Shown here: positions 1 to 8,451 of the stretch, piece by piece
Layout: each line of letters starts with the position of its first letter
Numbering within the stretch: position 1 is the stretch's first letter
Origin: Acidobacteriota bacterium
GTDB lineage: Bacteria > Acidobacteriota > Thermoanaerobaculia > Multivoradales > Multivoraceae
DNA length: 64,000 nucleotides
NCBI GenBank assembly: GCA_029263415.1
Contig: JAJCXN010000037.1
Coordinates: 62,001 to 126,000 of the forward strand
Reading direction: 5' to 3'
Program-made: the position numbers and the translations under genes
The notes under the pieces: model-generated
Seen by the model: the letters and a program-made list of their open reading frames with translations, nothing else
What the model was told of the DNA's origin: nothing
Databases searched by the model: none

Positions 1-460
1 TGATCGCGGTGGGGCCGGAGACATCGATTTCGTCGAGCGGCACGCATCCTGGTCCAATGTCAGCAGCCCAGGTGGTGAAGCCTTCGTCGCGCAGCGTCCC
101 GATGCAGGATTCAATGTCTGGGTGCCTCTGAATGTCGATCCAGCGATCGGCGCCCCTCAGAATCTGATGGTGCTTCCTGAATCGGTTCGGCTGTTCCACA
201 ACATGAACTCGATCCAGGCCCAGGCCCTCCGCTGACCGCAGGACCGCTGAACAGTTGTGCGTGTCCGCTAGATTCTCCAACACCACCGTGACCGAAGAGA
301 TCCGTCGCGCGGCGACGCCCAACATCCGCTCATAGCGGTCCTGGCGCATGTGTAAACACGCGTGGAGGGCGCAAGTTGCCAGTCGCAAACGGTGAACCAT
401 GCGATCTGGGGCCTCACCGTGGAGCACCGCCGTGGTGGCGTCGTTGAACGATCTACTCAT
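1..460 (-). CDS. TrmH/SpoU-family RNA 2'-O-methyltransferase (C-terminus cut off by the window)
   Basis: The first 153 codons of a gene reading out of the left edge. The translated stretch LENLADTHNCSAVLRSAEG matches SpoU motif 1 (N...A..R), which binds RNA and the knotted SAM fold, and the preceding RQDRYERML resembles the N-terminus of tRNA (Gm18) methyltransferase TrmH. A later WIDIQRHPDI segment also fits TrmH. An in-frame stop lies three codons before the ATG at 460, so this is the longest possible start; ATG at 349 (MRQDRYERML) would match the usual TrmH length better. No good Shine-Dalgarno is seen for either. The methyl target (tRNA G18 or rRNA) is inferred from the family. The C-terminal knot cannot be seen. 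Confidence 0.82.
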   Translation of the reverse strand, partial: MSRSFNDATTAVLHGEAPDRMVHRLRLATCALHACLHMRQDRYERMLGVAARRISSVTVVLENLADTHNCSAVLRSAEGLGLDRVHVVEQPNRFRKHHQILRGADRWIDIQRHPDIESCIGTLRDEGFTTWAADIGPGCVPLDEIDVSGPTAI

Positions 461-696
461 TTGTTTTCAGTGATTTAGCAACTTCGACGGTTGGCGCGGC
501 GTACCATGGCAGACTAGGAGTGCGTCGCGGAATCACGCACTTACTGACCCTTCCTCTACAAGGACAGCTCGGCGGTGTGGTGGGTATCCCCTTCATTGGA
601 GGCTCGAGCATTCTGCTCGTTACTCGTCCGTTCTGTTTAGCACGTCGTTAGCGTAGCCGCGATCGCCAAAACTACTCTGGGAGAGACATCCAAACC

Positions 697-1302
697 ATGG
701 CAAAGAACAGTAACTCGGTTTCCCTCGCTTCCCGTCGCTCGGCACCGTTTCTTGTGGCGAGTCTGCTTCTTTGCCTCCTTGCTGCACCGTCGTCCGCTGT
801 GTCCATTTTCGCCGCCTACTGGGACACCAACGATCTGGGCGAGGCGGGTGGTCTCGGTTTGGGATTTCAGTTTGGCGGGAAGTTTGCTCTAGACATCGCA
901 GGCACCTACTACGAGGAACTAGATGAAGACCCCCTAGCCTTGCTGGAGGACGGTGAGAGCCCTTTCATTGGCAATGGCTTGGAAGTAATCCCGATTGATG
1001 TCGGATTCCTCTATCGGTCCAACGGTGGACGAGGAGCAGGCTTCTACGTGGGTGCCGGGGCCACACTCTTTATGATCGATAGCAGTGCTCCCGGGGTGGT
1101 CACCGACGACGAGTCCGGTTGGTACCTGAAGGCAGGGTTCGATCTGGCCGGTGGCAACCGCGGCCCCACGGTGTTCATTGAAGGTCTCTTAAGACAAGTG
1201 GACGCAGAGGTGGGAACTGAGCTGGGGTTCTTGGACAACGGATCTGGCAACCTCAGCCTCGACCTCGAAGGTGTGTCCTTGCACGTGGGCGTCCGGTTCT
1301 AG
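697..1302 (+). CDS. Small secreted outer-membrane beta-barrel-like protein, unknown function
   Basis: 201 residues with a clear signal peptide: basic start, hydrophobic core FLVASLLLCLLAAP and a predicted cut after SSA near residue 34. The rest alternates short polar/aromatic strands and glycine-rich turns (GGLGLGFQFGGKFALDIAG, then GRGAGFYVGAGATLF) and ends HVGVRF. A terminal Phe and strand pattern like this are typical of 8-stranded outer-membrane barrels. A GGGAGAG ribosome site lies 10-17 bases before the ATG. It stands alone, convergent with the TPR lipoprotein gene. No specific family is recognised; it may be a porin-like or OmpA/OmpW-type barrel. Confidence 0.75.
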   Translation: MAKNSNSVSLASRRSAPFLVASLLLCLLAAPSSAVSIFAAYWDTNDLGEAGGLGLGFQFGGKFALDIAGTYYEELDEDPLALLEDGESPFIGNGLEVIPIDVGFLYRSNGGRGAGFYVGAGATLFMIDSSAPGVVTDDESGWYLKAGFDLAGGNRGPTVFIEGLLRQVDAEVGTELGFLDNGSGNLSLDLEGVSLHVGVRF

Positions 1303-1423
1303 GCCAAGGTCGCACTTAGGGTTTGCGCAAGGGAAAGACCTGCTCTACAAGAAAAGAGCCAAATGTCTACCAAGGTCGTCTTATGAAGCTCAGCAGGCGA
1401 TCTCCGCGCAACCTGCAGCTGGT

Positions 1424-3085
1424 TTAGCCGCCAGCCGCGGTGGCGATGGTTTGAATCACTTGTTCGAGGCGCTCTGCTTCCTGAGTCTTGCCGGCTCTCA
1501 TGTAGGCGCGCGCTAGGCCCTGCAACGCTTGGATCCGACGAGGCGTCCGTTCGAGTTGCTTTCGAAAGGCGTCAAGCGCGGGAACGTCGGTGGCGAGTTG
1601 CTGTTCGCCAAGCAGCTCCCACGCGGGCTTGAGAACTTCCGGTGGGCCAAACGCGTAAGGCATTGACTCTTGCAACAAGGCTGCGTCGAGCAGCGTTCTC
1701 AGGCCAGCTTCGGAGCGCCCGTTTGCAATGTCGATCAACCCCCTGATTTGAAGGGCTTGAACCTTCGGAATGTCGTCGTTGCCTCGACTCGTGGCCTTCT
1801 CTAAGGGCGTGATAGCTGCATTGGCCTTGCGCGTATCGCCCGAGAGGGCTGCTTGGTAGGCAGAAAGGAAGAGGTGATCGCTAAAACCTCCCACTTCGGA
1901 GGAGATGTCGACCAGCAATTCCGGATTCGCATTGCCCTCGGGGGCGTCGAGAACTTGGCGACCTCGCATCATCGCGTAGTGCCAAAGCTCGCCTTGGTCA
2001 GCCTCCGCCTTGATTCGTTGCTCGCAGCTCGACAACACTTGCTGCGCGTCGGCGGTGCGTCCCTGCTGCAAATAGGCGTACTGCAGCCAGTATGGGTAAT
2101 GGCCGCAGACAGTCTCAGACTCTCCGAGCTCTCGCTGGCGGGTGGTCTGCACGCGTCGGGCCGCTTCGTTGGCGGTGGCAACGTCGTCCCAGAGACCCAG
2201 GGCTACGAAGATGTGCGACGTCATGTGCTGTGCGTGACCGGCGTCGGGCGCGATCTGGGCGTAGGCGCGCGCCATCGGTAGACCCAATGGAGCGTGCACC
2301 GGGTCATCAAAGGAGTGGATGAGGTAGTGAGCAGCGCCCGGATGTTGATCGTTGGCCTCCCACACCTCACCGGCGACCGCTGCAGCTTGCATGTAGGTTC
2401 TGAAGTCACGACCCTCGTGAGCGGTACCCAAGATCGCGAGAGACGAGAAGGTCGCGGCCTCGTGATCGTCGCTATTGGCTAGTGCGAGTTCGGCCATAGC
2501 AACCCTGAACAGGTCGTCTCGAGTCTCTTTGTCGAGATCCTTGGTCTCCGAACTTAGACCGAACAGAACATGAGCGGCCTGCAGATAGCCGCGTTCGCGC
2601 TCCGTTTCGGACTTTGCAAGCTGATCCTGTGGCGTTGGCGCGAGCTGGGCCAATGCGGCGGTTGCGGCTTCGCGGTCTTGCTGCTGCCAGATCGGGTGGT
2701 TGTGGGTCATCGCTTCGCCCCAGTAGGCAAGGACGAAGTCGGCATCGATTGCGGTTGCTTCTTGAAAGGCGCTGCGCGCGTCGGCGTACTCAAAGTTGTG
2801 GAGGAACTTCACGCCTCTTAAGAATGGCTCCTGAGCCGCAGCTGAGCCCGAGTTAGGAAAGTCGATACGCCCCAGCAGGCGCCGACTGCTCGAGTCTTCC
2901 TCGGATGCAGCTGAGCTTGCCGCGATCGTGTCGGCCTGCTTGCAACCGGCGAGAGAGTGGCCAGCGATTGTTAACACGCACAAGATCAGCGCGCGAGCCA
3001 CTCGGGTGGCGCTCGTCAGCTTGGATCGACGGCTCGAGACTCTCCAGCAGGTCCTACTTAAGACTGTCTGTTCTGGCTGACGCAT
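1424..3085 (-). CDS. Tetratricopeptide-repeat lipoprotein
   Basis: 553 residues from the ATG at 3085, chosen because GAGGAGC stands just upstream; the open frame runs on to 3166 without a ribosome site. A hydrophobic segment LILCVLTIAGHSLAGC ends in a lipobox (LAGC), so the mature protein probably starts at Cys48 as a lipoprotein. The following FEYADARSAFQEATAIDADFVLAYWGEAM is a TPR unit, and helical repeats continue to the end (ALQGLARAYMRAGKTQEAERL). TPRs usually hold protein partners; the partner is unknown. The protein belongs to a widespread but uncharacterised TPR family with a conserved AYWGEAMTHNHP segment. Convergent with the barrel gene. Confidence 0.82.
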   Translation of the reverse strand: MRQPEQTVLSRTCWRVSSRRSKLTSATRVARALILCVLTIAGHSLAGCKQADTIAASSAASEEDSSSRRLLGRIDFPNSGSAAAQEPFLRGVKFLHNFEYADARSAFQEATAIDADFVLAYWGEAMTHNHPIWQQQDREAATAALAQLAPTPQDQLAKSETERERGYLQAAHVLFGLSSETKDLDKETRDDLFRVAMAELALANSDDHEAATFSSLAILGTAHEGRDFRTYMQAAAVAGEVWEANDQHPGAAHYLIHSFDDPVHAPLGLPMARAYAQIAPDAGHAQHMTSHIFVALGLWDDVATANEAARRVQTTRQRELGESETVCGHYPYWLQYAYLQQGRTADAQQVLSSCEQRIKAEADQGELWHYAMMRGRQVLDAPEGNANPELLVDISSEVGGFSDHLFLSAYQAALSGDTRKANAAITPLEKATSRGNDDIPKVQALQIRGLIDIANGRSEAGLRTLLDAALLQESMPYAFGPPEVLKPAWELLGEQQLATDVPALDAFRKQLERTPRRIQALQGLARAYMRAGKTQEAERLEQVIQTIATAAGG

Positions 3086-3187
3086 GCTCGTTGCTCCTCT
3101 ATCGGTTTTTCCGAACACAGAATATCGGATGGAACTTGGAAATAGAGGGCTGGTGGTGCCGGCCAAAGCGAAGCTTGTATGGGGTTT

Positions 3188-4075
3188 CTAGTCGTCGGGC
3201 AAAGGAAGCAGTCTCGAGGCGAGCGCTAATAGTTCGGAGTTTGAAAAGGGTTTCTGAAGGTAGCTCCATTCCCAAACACTAGGGAGGCTTTCCTCGATTG
3301 TCTGCCGAGGGTGGCCAGTGGCGATCACTACGGATGGGCCGCCTGGAGTTGTCGACATTTCTCTGACGAGTTGGTCGATCGGTAGCCCGGGCATGTTGTA
3401 GTCAAGGATTGCCAAGCCGATGGTGCCGCGGTTGGCCTCAAACAGCTCTCTGCAGTCATCGCTGTCGTTTGCGGTGAGCACCTGGTAGCCCCCCATGTTG
3501 AGGATTCGGGCCACAAGACGCTGCAACATTGGTTCGTCATCAGCGACCAGAATTGTCGTTTGGAGAGGGTTTCGTCGCACCGCAGGGACCAGAGGTATCG
3601 CAGGCACCATGGGCACTACCCCCGCGTACTCGGTTGCGCCGCCGTCGATTTGGTCTAGCTGCGTCGGACCGTTCTGCACGACAGCTGCGAAGAAGGCGAT
3701 CTCTTCGTCTTCTGAGGACGATGGGCGGATCAGCACGGCGGCTGTGCAGCGGGATTCAGGGTCCCGCATCGACAGGCGCTGAGTGGTTCTCGCGGTCGCC
3801 GGATCGAATGCGTGACGTACCCGGTCTCGGCAGGTGTCAGGGAACAGCTGCTCGAAGGAGATGCCTCGGAGTTGGTCGGCCCTGTTGTCAAAAAGCGGTG
3901 CGCTGGCCCACAGCACTTTGCCTGATCGGTCAAGACGCACGAACACCGTTGGGGGCCCAGCAGAGTCCTTGGCTGGAAATTCGGTGTAGGGGCTATGGGG
4001 GCGTGGGTTCTGAGCCATATCAAGGGGCTGCCGAGCCTGGATCGGGTTGTGGCCGGAGTTGGGCACAGTGTCCAA
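3188..4075 (-). CDS. PAS-like plus response-regulator receiver protein (orphan)
   Basis: 295 residues at most. The C-terminal 120 residues form a CheY-like receiver: TTILVADDEPM (acidic pocket), LAILDYNMPG (phospho-acceptor Asp), VVIATGH (Thr switch) and SYLQKPFS (conserved Lys). The N-terminal part, FVRLDRSGKVLWASAPLFDN...FEQLFPD, resembles a PAS sensor fold. There is no output DNA-binding domain and no adjacent kinase, so it probably acts by protein contact. The start is unsure: the longest frame begins with TTG, and an ATG at 4018 (MAQNPRPH) is an alternative. The next gene downstream on this strand is a TPR lipoprotein. Confidence 0.78.
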   Translation of the reverse strand: MDTVPNSGHNPIQARQPLDMAQNPRPHSPYTEFPAKDSAGPPTVFVRLDRSGKVLWASAPLFDNRADQLRGISFEQLFPDTCRDRVRHAFDPATARTTQRLSMRDPESRCTAAVLIRPSSSEDEEIAFFAAVVQNGPTQLDQIDGGATEYAGVVPMVPAIPLVPAVRRNPLQTTILVADDEPMLQRLVARILNMGGYQVLTANDSDDCRELFEANRGTIGLAILDYNMPGLPIDQLVREMSTTPGGPSVVIATGHPRQTIEESLPSVWEWSYLQKPFSNSELLALASRLLPLPDD

Positions 4076-4339
4076 GATCTCCCAATTAAAGAATCTTCAA
4101 TCGACGATATCTGACGTCTTCTCAAGTGAACCTGAATCTTATCGTGCGGTTGCAGCCGCCCATGGAGGTAGATGAGGCCCTGCTGTGGCGAGGAGTATCA
4201 GGCCTTTGTAGGCCTCAGTTGAAGGCCGACCCTGCGCGAATACCCAGTCCGATGAAAGCGGCATTTGTTTGGAAACGGAGAACTCCGAAGCCCCCCCTCG
4301 CAGGGATCTTGATCTACTTTGCCTTTGCCGGCGAGCAAT

Positions 4340-5620
4340 TCAGACCGGAAAAGTTGCTTGTCCTCGCATCGCCCGTCCAGGTTCAACGGTGGGCAGCTTC
4401 AAGAAGACAAGCAGCAACATCGAAAGAACGTAGCCAGCCACGAAGATCTGGAATGCCAAGAGATAACTGCCTTGCGCATCGAAGATCCAGCCAGCGAGCG
4501 GCACGCCCAGCGTCTGGAGGGGCAACATGACGGGACTCATGAGCCCCATGACGCGACCGAACAGTCGGCGTCCGAAGGATGCCCCGATCAGCGTTCCCCA
4601 GAGAGGGACTAAGCCTCCCATGCCCAGCCCGAAGATTGCCCCAGCGACGAGCAACAACGAGAACGCTGAACCGGTGGTCATGAGGATGACCGCGGCCCCC
4701 TGCAGTCCGGTTGATAACCACATGGCTGCCCGCTTATCGAGGTTGTCGCTGATCCAGCCGAACAAGACCTTGCCGAGCACACCAAACGATGCGATGAGCG
4801 ACAGAATGACTGCACCTCGGGCTGCCGAATGTCCAAGGTCAGTGACATGCGGGATGATGTGGGTGAGGATCGCACCGTTCGCACACATGCTAAGGCTGAC
4901 CGCAAGCGCAATGATCCAAAAGTTGACATTGCGCAGCGCTGAGTTCCAGGTCATTGGAGCCGTCGGTTGTTCGGGTTCGTCGGGTTCATCGTCTCCATCG
5001 GGATATTGACCGATGTCCTCCGGTTGGTCGATGACAACCAGGCGGACCGCTGGCAGTACAAGCAACAGAGTGAGCGCTGAGTAGATCTGGAAAGTCGATC
5101 GCCAGCCAAGGTTGGCGATCAGTGCGGTTGCGAGTGGGGCCATGATGACACCCGACAGTGAAATCCCCATGGTGGCGATGCCGAGCGCCATTCCACGTTG
5201 TCGCACGAACCAGTTTGCAACCAGCGTAGAGGCGACTAAGCCGCCGATGAGCGCCGAACCCACCGCCATCAACGAGCCCAGAACCAAGTAGAACTGGGGC
5301 AGGCTCCGCACAAAGGAGACAACTAAGAAGCCGCTCGCTAGCAGCACAACACCGATACTCATCAGACGCTTGATGTTGCCCTTGGTCAACGCTTTGGAAA
5401 TGCTCGGTGCCAAGAGGCCGTTGGTTAAGAAGAACAGAGATAGACCTAGGCCGACGCCCAGCCTCGAGCCGCCGAACTCATCGGCCAGTGCTTTGAAGAA
5501 CGGTCCAAAAGAGTAGAAGCCGAAGCCAACCGAGACAAATAGGGTCAAGAAAGTGACCGCGACGATTCGCCAGCCGTAGAAATGGTGTTGACCAGAGCGT
5601 TGGTCTAGGCCACCACTCAT
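4340..5620 (-). CDS. MFS transporter (monocarboxylate/oxalate-formate antiporter type)
   Basis: About 426 residues with some twelve hydrophobic segments and a central hydrophilic loop rich in acidic residues (QYPDGDDEPDEPEQPT). The opening HHFYGWRIVAVTFLTLFVS is characteristic of the MFS branch annotated as monocarboxylate or oxalate/formate transporters. An inner-membrane symporter or antiporter for a small organic acid is likely; the substrate cannot be read from sequence. I take the ATG at 5620; a GTG at 5647 with an AGGAC-like site is also possible and would add nine residues. It is co-directional with the secreted protein gene upstream, separated by about 100 bases. Confidence 0.86.
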   Translation of the reverse strand: MSGGLDQRSGQHHFYGWRIVAVTFLTLFVSVGFGFYSFGPFFKALADEFGGSRLGVGLGLSLFFLTNGLLAPSISKALTKGNIKRLMSIGVVLLASGFLVVSFVRSLPQFYLVLGSLMAVGSALIGGLVASTLVANWFVRQRGMALGIATMGISLSGVIMAPLATALIANLGWRSTFQIYSALTLLLVLPAVRLVVIDQPEDIGQYPDGDDEPDEPEQPTAPMTWNSALRNVNFWIIALAVSLSMCANGAILTHIIPHVTDLGHSAARGAVILSLIASFGVLGKVLFGWISDNLDKRAAMWLSTGLQGAAVILMTTGSAFSLLLVAGAIFGLGMGGLVPLWGTLIGASFGRRLFGRVMGLMSPVMLPLQTLGVPLAGWIFDAQGSYLLAFQIFVAGYVLSMLLLVFLKLPTVEPGRAMRGQATFPV

Positions 5621-5748
5621 TGTGCTGATCCGAGGGTATCGGTTCACTTGTCGGACGTCCTATGAGATTCAGCCTCAGCCAGGGCCCCTTGAACTGAGGG
5701 GCCAGGCGACGAGGTTGGTTGTAACCTGGGTGAGGCTGCGGTGCAGTG

Positions 5749-6690
5749 CTAGGGCTTGCCCGAGAATTCGATCGGTTTGGCAGGGCGGAGTGCATCGAGG
5801 TCCAACGCGCTGCGCCGAATCTCAGAAAGGCCCGCCTTGTTGATCGTTCGATCGACCTCGAAGCCGGTCATTTGCCAGCGATGGTAGACGACCTTGACTT
5901 TGGCATCTACCCGCTGCAGAAACTCCGTAGGCCACAGCTTGTCAGCGAGCCACTCATGACCGCCGAGAGTGATCTCAAGCAGGCGCCCCTTGAGCGGCGG
6001 GTATCCATCCAATGTTGTCTCGACGCGTTGGAGAACGTAGTTGCCCCGGTTGAACCACAGGATCAATCGATCTTCATCTGAGTGCCCGATGCCCGGGCGA
6101 ATGACTGCTTCGACTCGGGCGTGGGACTCGCCGCCCAGCTGCTTGTCTTCGAGCACGCGTGCGCTGATCTCGCGTTGCGTTAGCCACGAAGGACCAAGCA
6201 AGAGGAACTCGTAGAGATCGGCGGTCGCCGCCGAAGCTGAAATGCGGTTTGGATCTCGAGTCGGACGCCCGTTGTAGTGTACCGCCACTTCATCTTCGTC
6301 GCGGAACACGATCTTCTCGCCGTCGGGGCCGACGTGCCATTGGAACGAAGCCTGCTCGCGCAGCAAATAGCGCTCTTCGGAGGCGACGCGAAAGCCTTGG
6401 TCCGCCAGGATCGGCTGCACACGAGGACCAATTTTTCCCCAGCGCCCAGTAAACGATGCCGAGATGGTGCTCAGGTCCTCGTATACGCTGCCGCCGTGAG
6501 CGGCTAGTGAACGGCGGACGATTTGCATGCCGGTCAGGTCGTCGGCGCGCGCGAGCCCGGCGACCGCCTTCCCGTCTTGGGCACCGAGCGTTGGCGGTAC
6601 CAATGCTGCAAACCCTACGATCAGCGTCATCGCCACGTGCAGTCGACCTGCCGGCCTGCGTTTGGTCGATGGAGTAGCAGAAGTGGTCAC
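5749..6690 (-). CDS. Secreted protein of unknown function, LolA-fold-like
   Basis: 313 residues from a GTG start. A basic N-terminus is followed by MTLIVGFAALVPPTLGAQD, a signal peptide with a likely cut after LGA. The mature part has MQIVRRSLAAHGGSVYEDLSTISASFTGRWG and a beta-rich pattern with RLILWFNRGNYVLQRVETTLDGYPPL, reminiscent of periplasmic proteins that share the half-barrel LolA/LppX fold and bind lipids. The function is not known. It is followed 128 bases downstream by the MFS gene on the same strand and is divergent from pdxH. Confidence 0.7.
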   Translation of the reverse strand: MTTSATPSTKRRPAGRLHVAMTLIVGFAALVPPTLGAQDGKAVAGLARADDLTGMQIVRRSLAAHGGSVYEDLSTISASFTGRWGKIGPRVQPILADQGFRVASEERYLLREQASFQWHVGPDGEKIVFRDEDEVAVHYNGRPTRDPNRISASAATADLYEFLLLGPSWLTQREISARVLEDKQLGGESHARVEAVIRPGIGHSDEDRLILWFNRGNYVLQRVETTLDGYPPLKGRLLEITLGGHEWLADKLWPTEFLQRVDAKVKVVYHRWQMTGFEVDRTINKAGLSEIRRSALDLDALRPAKPIEFSGKP

Positions 6691-6844
6691 AATGAACCCG
6701 TACGGTCAAAGCGAGGAAATAGAATGAGTACGACGCGAAACGGAGCGCTGGCGTAGATCGTGCGAGCAGCGATTGCCGTTACTCAAGTCTATGATTCTTT
6801 TGAGAAGTTTGAGGGTCTCAGAACAACAACACGGAAACTGCCTG

Positions 6845-7525
6845 ATGACCGAAGAAGCATCGACAAGCGATAACGAGGACAGCGACGCGCGTCAGGAGGT
6901 CGCCAGCCTTCGACGCGAATACTCGGGAGATGCATTGCTCTTGGACCAGCTGCCCGAGACTCCCTTGGAGCTTTTCGAGCAGTGGTTTGCAGCGGCATGC
7001 AAAACGAATCCCGAGCCAAGTGCGATGGTCTTGTCGACTAGCGGCAATTCGGGACCCTCGTCACGGGTGGTATTGCTCAAGGGCATGAGTGCTCAAGGCT
7101 TCACGTTCTTCACTAACTATCGATCGCGCAAAGCGATGGAATTGGCGGTTGCGGACAAGGCTTGTCTGAACTTCTTTTGGCCGGAGCATCATCGACAGAT
7201 CCGGATCGAGGGTGCGGTTTCACGCATTGCTGAGGCGGAATCCGATAGCTATTTTGCTAGCCGTCCTCGTGCCAGCCAATTGGGAGCTTGGGCGTCGCCG
7301 CAGTCGCAGGAGATCGTGGGCCGAGAGGTGCTGGAGGCTGAAACCGCTCGGCTCGAGCGAGAGTTTCACGACCATGATTCAGTCCCTCGTCCTCCGCACT
7401 GGGGCGGCTTCCGGCTCCAACCGCAGTGCGTGGAGTTCTGGCAGGGGCAACCGAGCCGGCTTCACGATCGCGTGGTGTACCGCGGCAAGGGTGATGGTTG
7501 GTCAGTGGTGCGCCTGGCGCCCTAA
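6845..7525 (+). CDS. pdxH: Pyridoxamine 5'-phosphate oxidase
   Basis: 226 residues from the ATG at 6845. FMN-dependent enzyme that oxidises pyridoxamine or pyridoxine 5'-phosphate to pyridoxal phosphate, the last step of vitamin B6 synthesis and salvage, in the cytoplasm. Visible family marks are [20 protein letters not shown], the FMN phosphate site YRSRKAMEL, the second half [16 protein letters not shown], and the C-terminal dimer/active-site segment [10 protein letters not shown] with RLHDR and a terminal RLAP. The length matches the family (about 210-230). The open frame runs upstream to a TTG at 6773, but conserved sequence begins only after the ATG. Gene stands alone. Confidence 0.93.
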   Translation: MTEEASTSDNEDSDARQEVASLRREYSGDALLLDQLPETPLELFEQWFAAACKTNPEPSAMVLSTSGNSGPSSRVVLLKGMSAQGFTFFTNYRSRKAMELAVADKACLNFFWPEHHRQIRIEGAVSRIAEAESDSYFASRPRASQLGAWASPQSQEIVGREVLEAETARLEREFHDHDSVPRPPHWGGFRLQPQCVEFWQGQPSRLHDRVVYRGKGDGWSVVRLAP

Positions 7526-7749
7526 GATGCGCGTTGCCCCCTCAGAGTCGCTGATCCGACTAAGAGTCGCCTGATCGGGGTCACAGAATCGAGCCTTCTG
7601 CGGCTACAATTGGTTGGCAAGCGCTGATGCGTAAAGTCGATTCCCATGACGGCCCGGCTAGCTGGTTTCAGGTTCCATACGATGCATTGCCGCTGCAGTT
7701 CATTATTGACGGACGTCGCTAGACGCCCATGACGCGAGACTGAGAACCC

Positions 7750-8424
7750 GTGAACCCTGGAGACGATAGAAGCAGTCAAGCCTCGCCTCGAGGTGTGCAG
7801 GTCGAAGCCGTCACGCCGGTGACCGGTCATGTGGGCGCCTCCATTTCGCGCAGGCACCTCGTGGCTTGGGTCGGTGGTGTTGCGGCGGTGAGCGGTCTAG
7901 CAGTACCTTGGACTCATGCCCTCGCTAACGGAGTGATCGTGCAACAACCAGCGAGCGTTGATGCAGCTTGGAAGCCGATCCTGTTTTCGCGAGAGCAAGG
8001 CTTGATGGTAGCTCGCTTGACGGAAGCGATCATCCCTCGCACAGATACCGCGGGAGCGATCGACGCGAAGGTGCCAGAGTACATCGATCTGGCCTTGTCG
8101 CTAGAACCTGAAGCCGCCCGAACACGATTCCTCGATGGCCTTGAAGCAATGAATCAGCTCAGCCGCTCAACACAACGCAAACCCCTGCTGAAGACCTCGG
8201 ATGATGAATTGCGCGCCTTGATGGGCTCGGTGAGCGATGAACATGACGATCATCAGAACGATCTGAAGCCTGCAGCACGGCTGTTCAAGGATCTCAAGGC
8301 CCGCGCGGTCTTCGGCTACTACACCTCCTTAGAGGGGCGGACGCAAGAACTCGGCCTGCCAGCACGCACTCAACGCGTAGTGCTCCGAGGATGTGCCGAT
8401 GACAGCGCGCTCGATGCGCAATAG
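7750..8424 (+). CDS. Gluconate 2-dehydrogenase subunit 3 family protein, Tat-exported
   Basis: 224 residues from GTG. A twin-arginine signal is visible (SRRHLVAWVGGVAAVSGLA) after an unusually long n-region of about 30 residues. The mature part carries the subunit 3 pattern: LTEAIIPRTDTAGAIDAKVP, FIDLAL-like YIDLALSLEP, and VFGYYTSLEGRTQELG. In the known enzyme this small subunit helps export a GMC-type flavoprotein dehydrogenase, whose gene normally follows directly. Here the next gene is a VWA-FHA membrane protein 27 bases downstream and no GMC oxidoreductase is present in the window. It may serve a partner encoded elsewhere. Confidence 0.78.
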   Translation: MNPGDDRSSQASPRGVQVEAVTPVTGHVGASISRRHLVAWVGGVAAVSGLAVPWTHALANGVIVQQPASVDAAWKPILFSREQGLMVARLTEAIIPRTDTAGAIDAKVPEYIDLALSLEPEAARTRFLDGLEAMNQLSRSTQRKPLLKTSDDELRALMGSVSDEHDDHQNDLKPAARLFKDLKARAVFGYYTSLEGRTQELGLPARTQRVVLRGCADDSALDAQ

Positions 8425-8451
8425 TCGGGCCGTGGCGCCGCAGGATCCACG

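Noticed and set aside
519-541. Hairpin AGTGCGT/ACGCACT between TrmH-like and barrel genes
   Set aside because: Nine-base loop and no U-run; not convincing as terminator or riboswitch.
3496-4089. Long plus-strand frames opposite the PAS-receiver gene
   Set aside because: Arg-rich antisense shadows without domains or ribosome sites.
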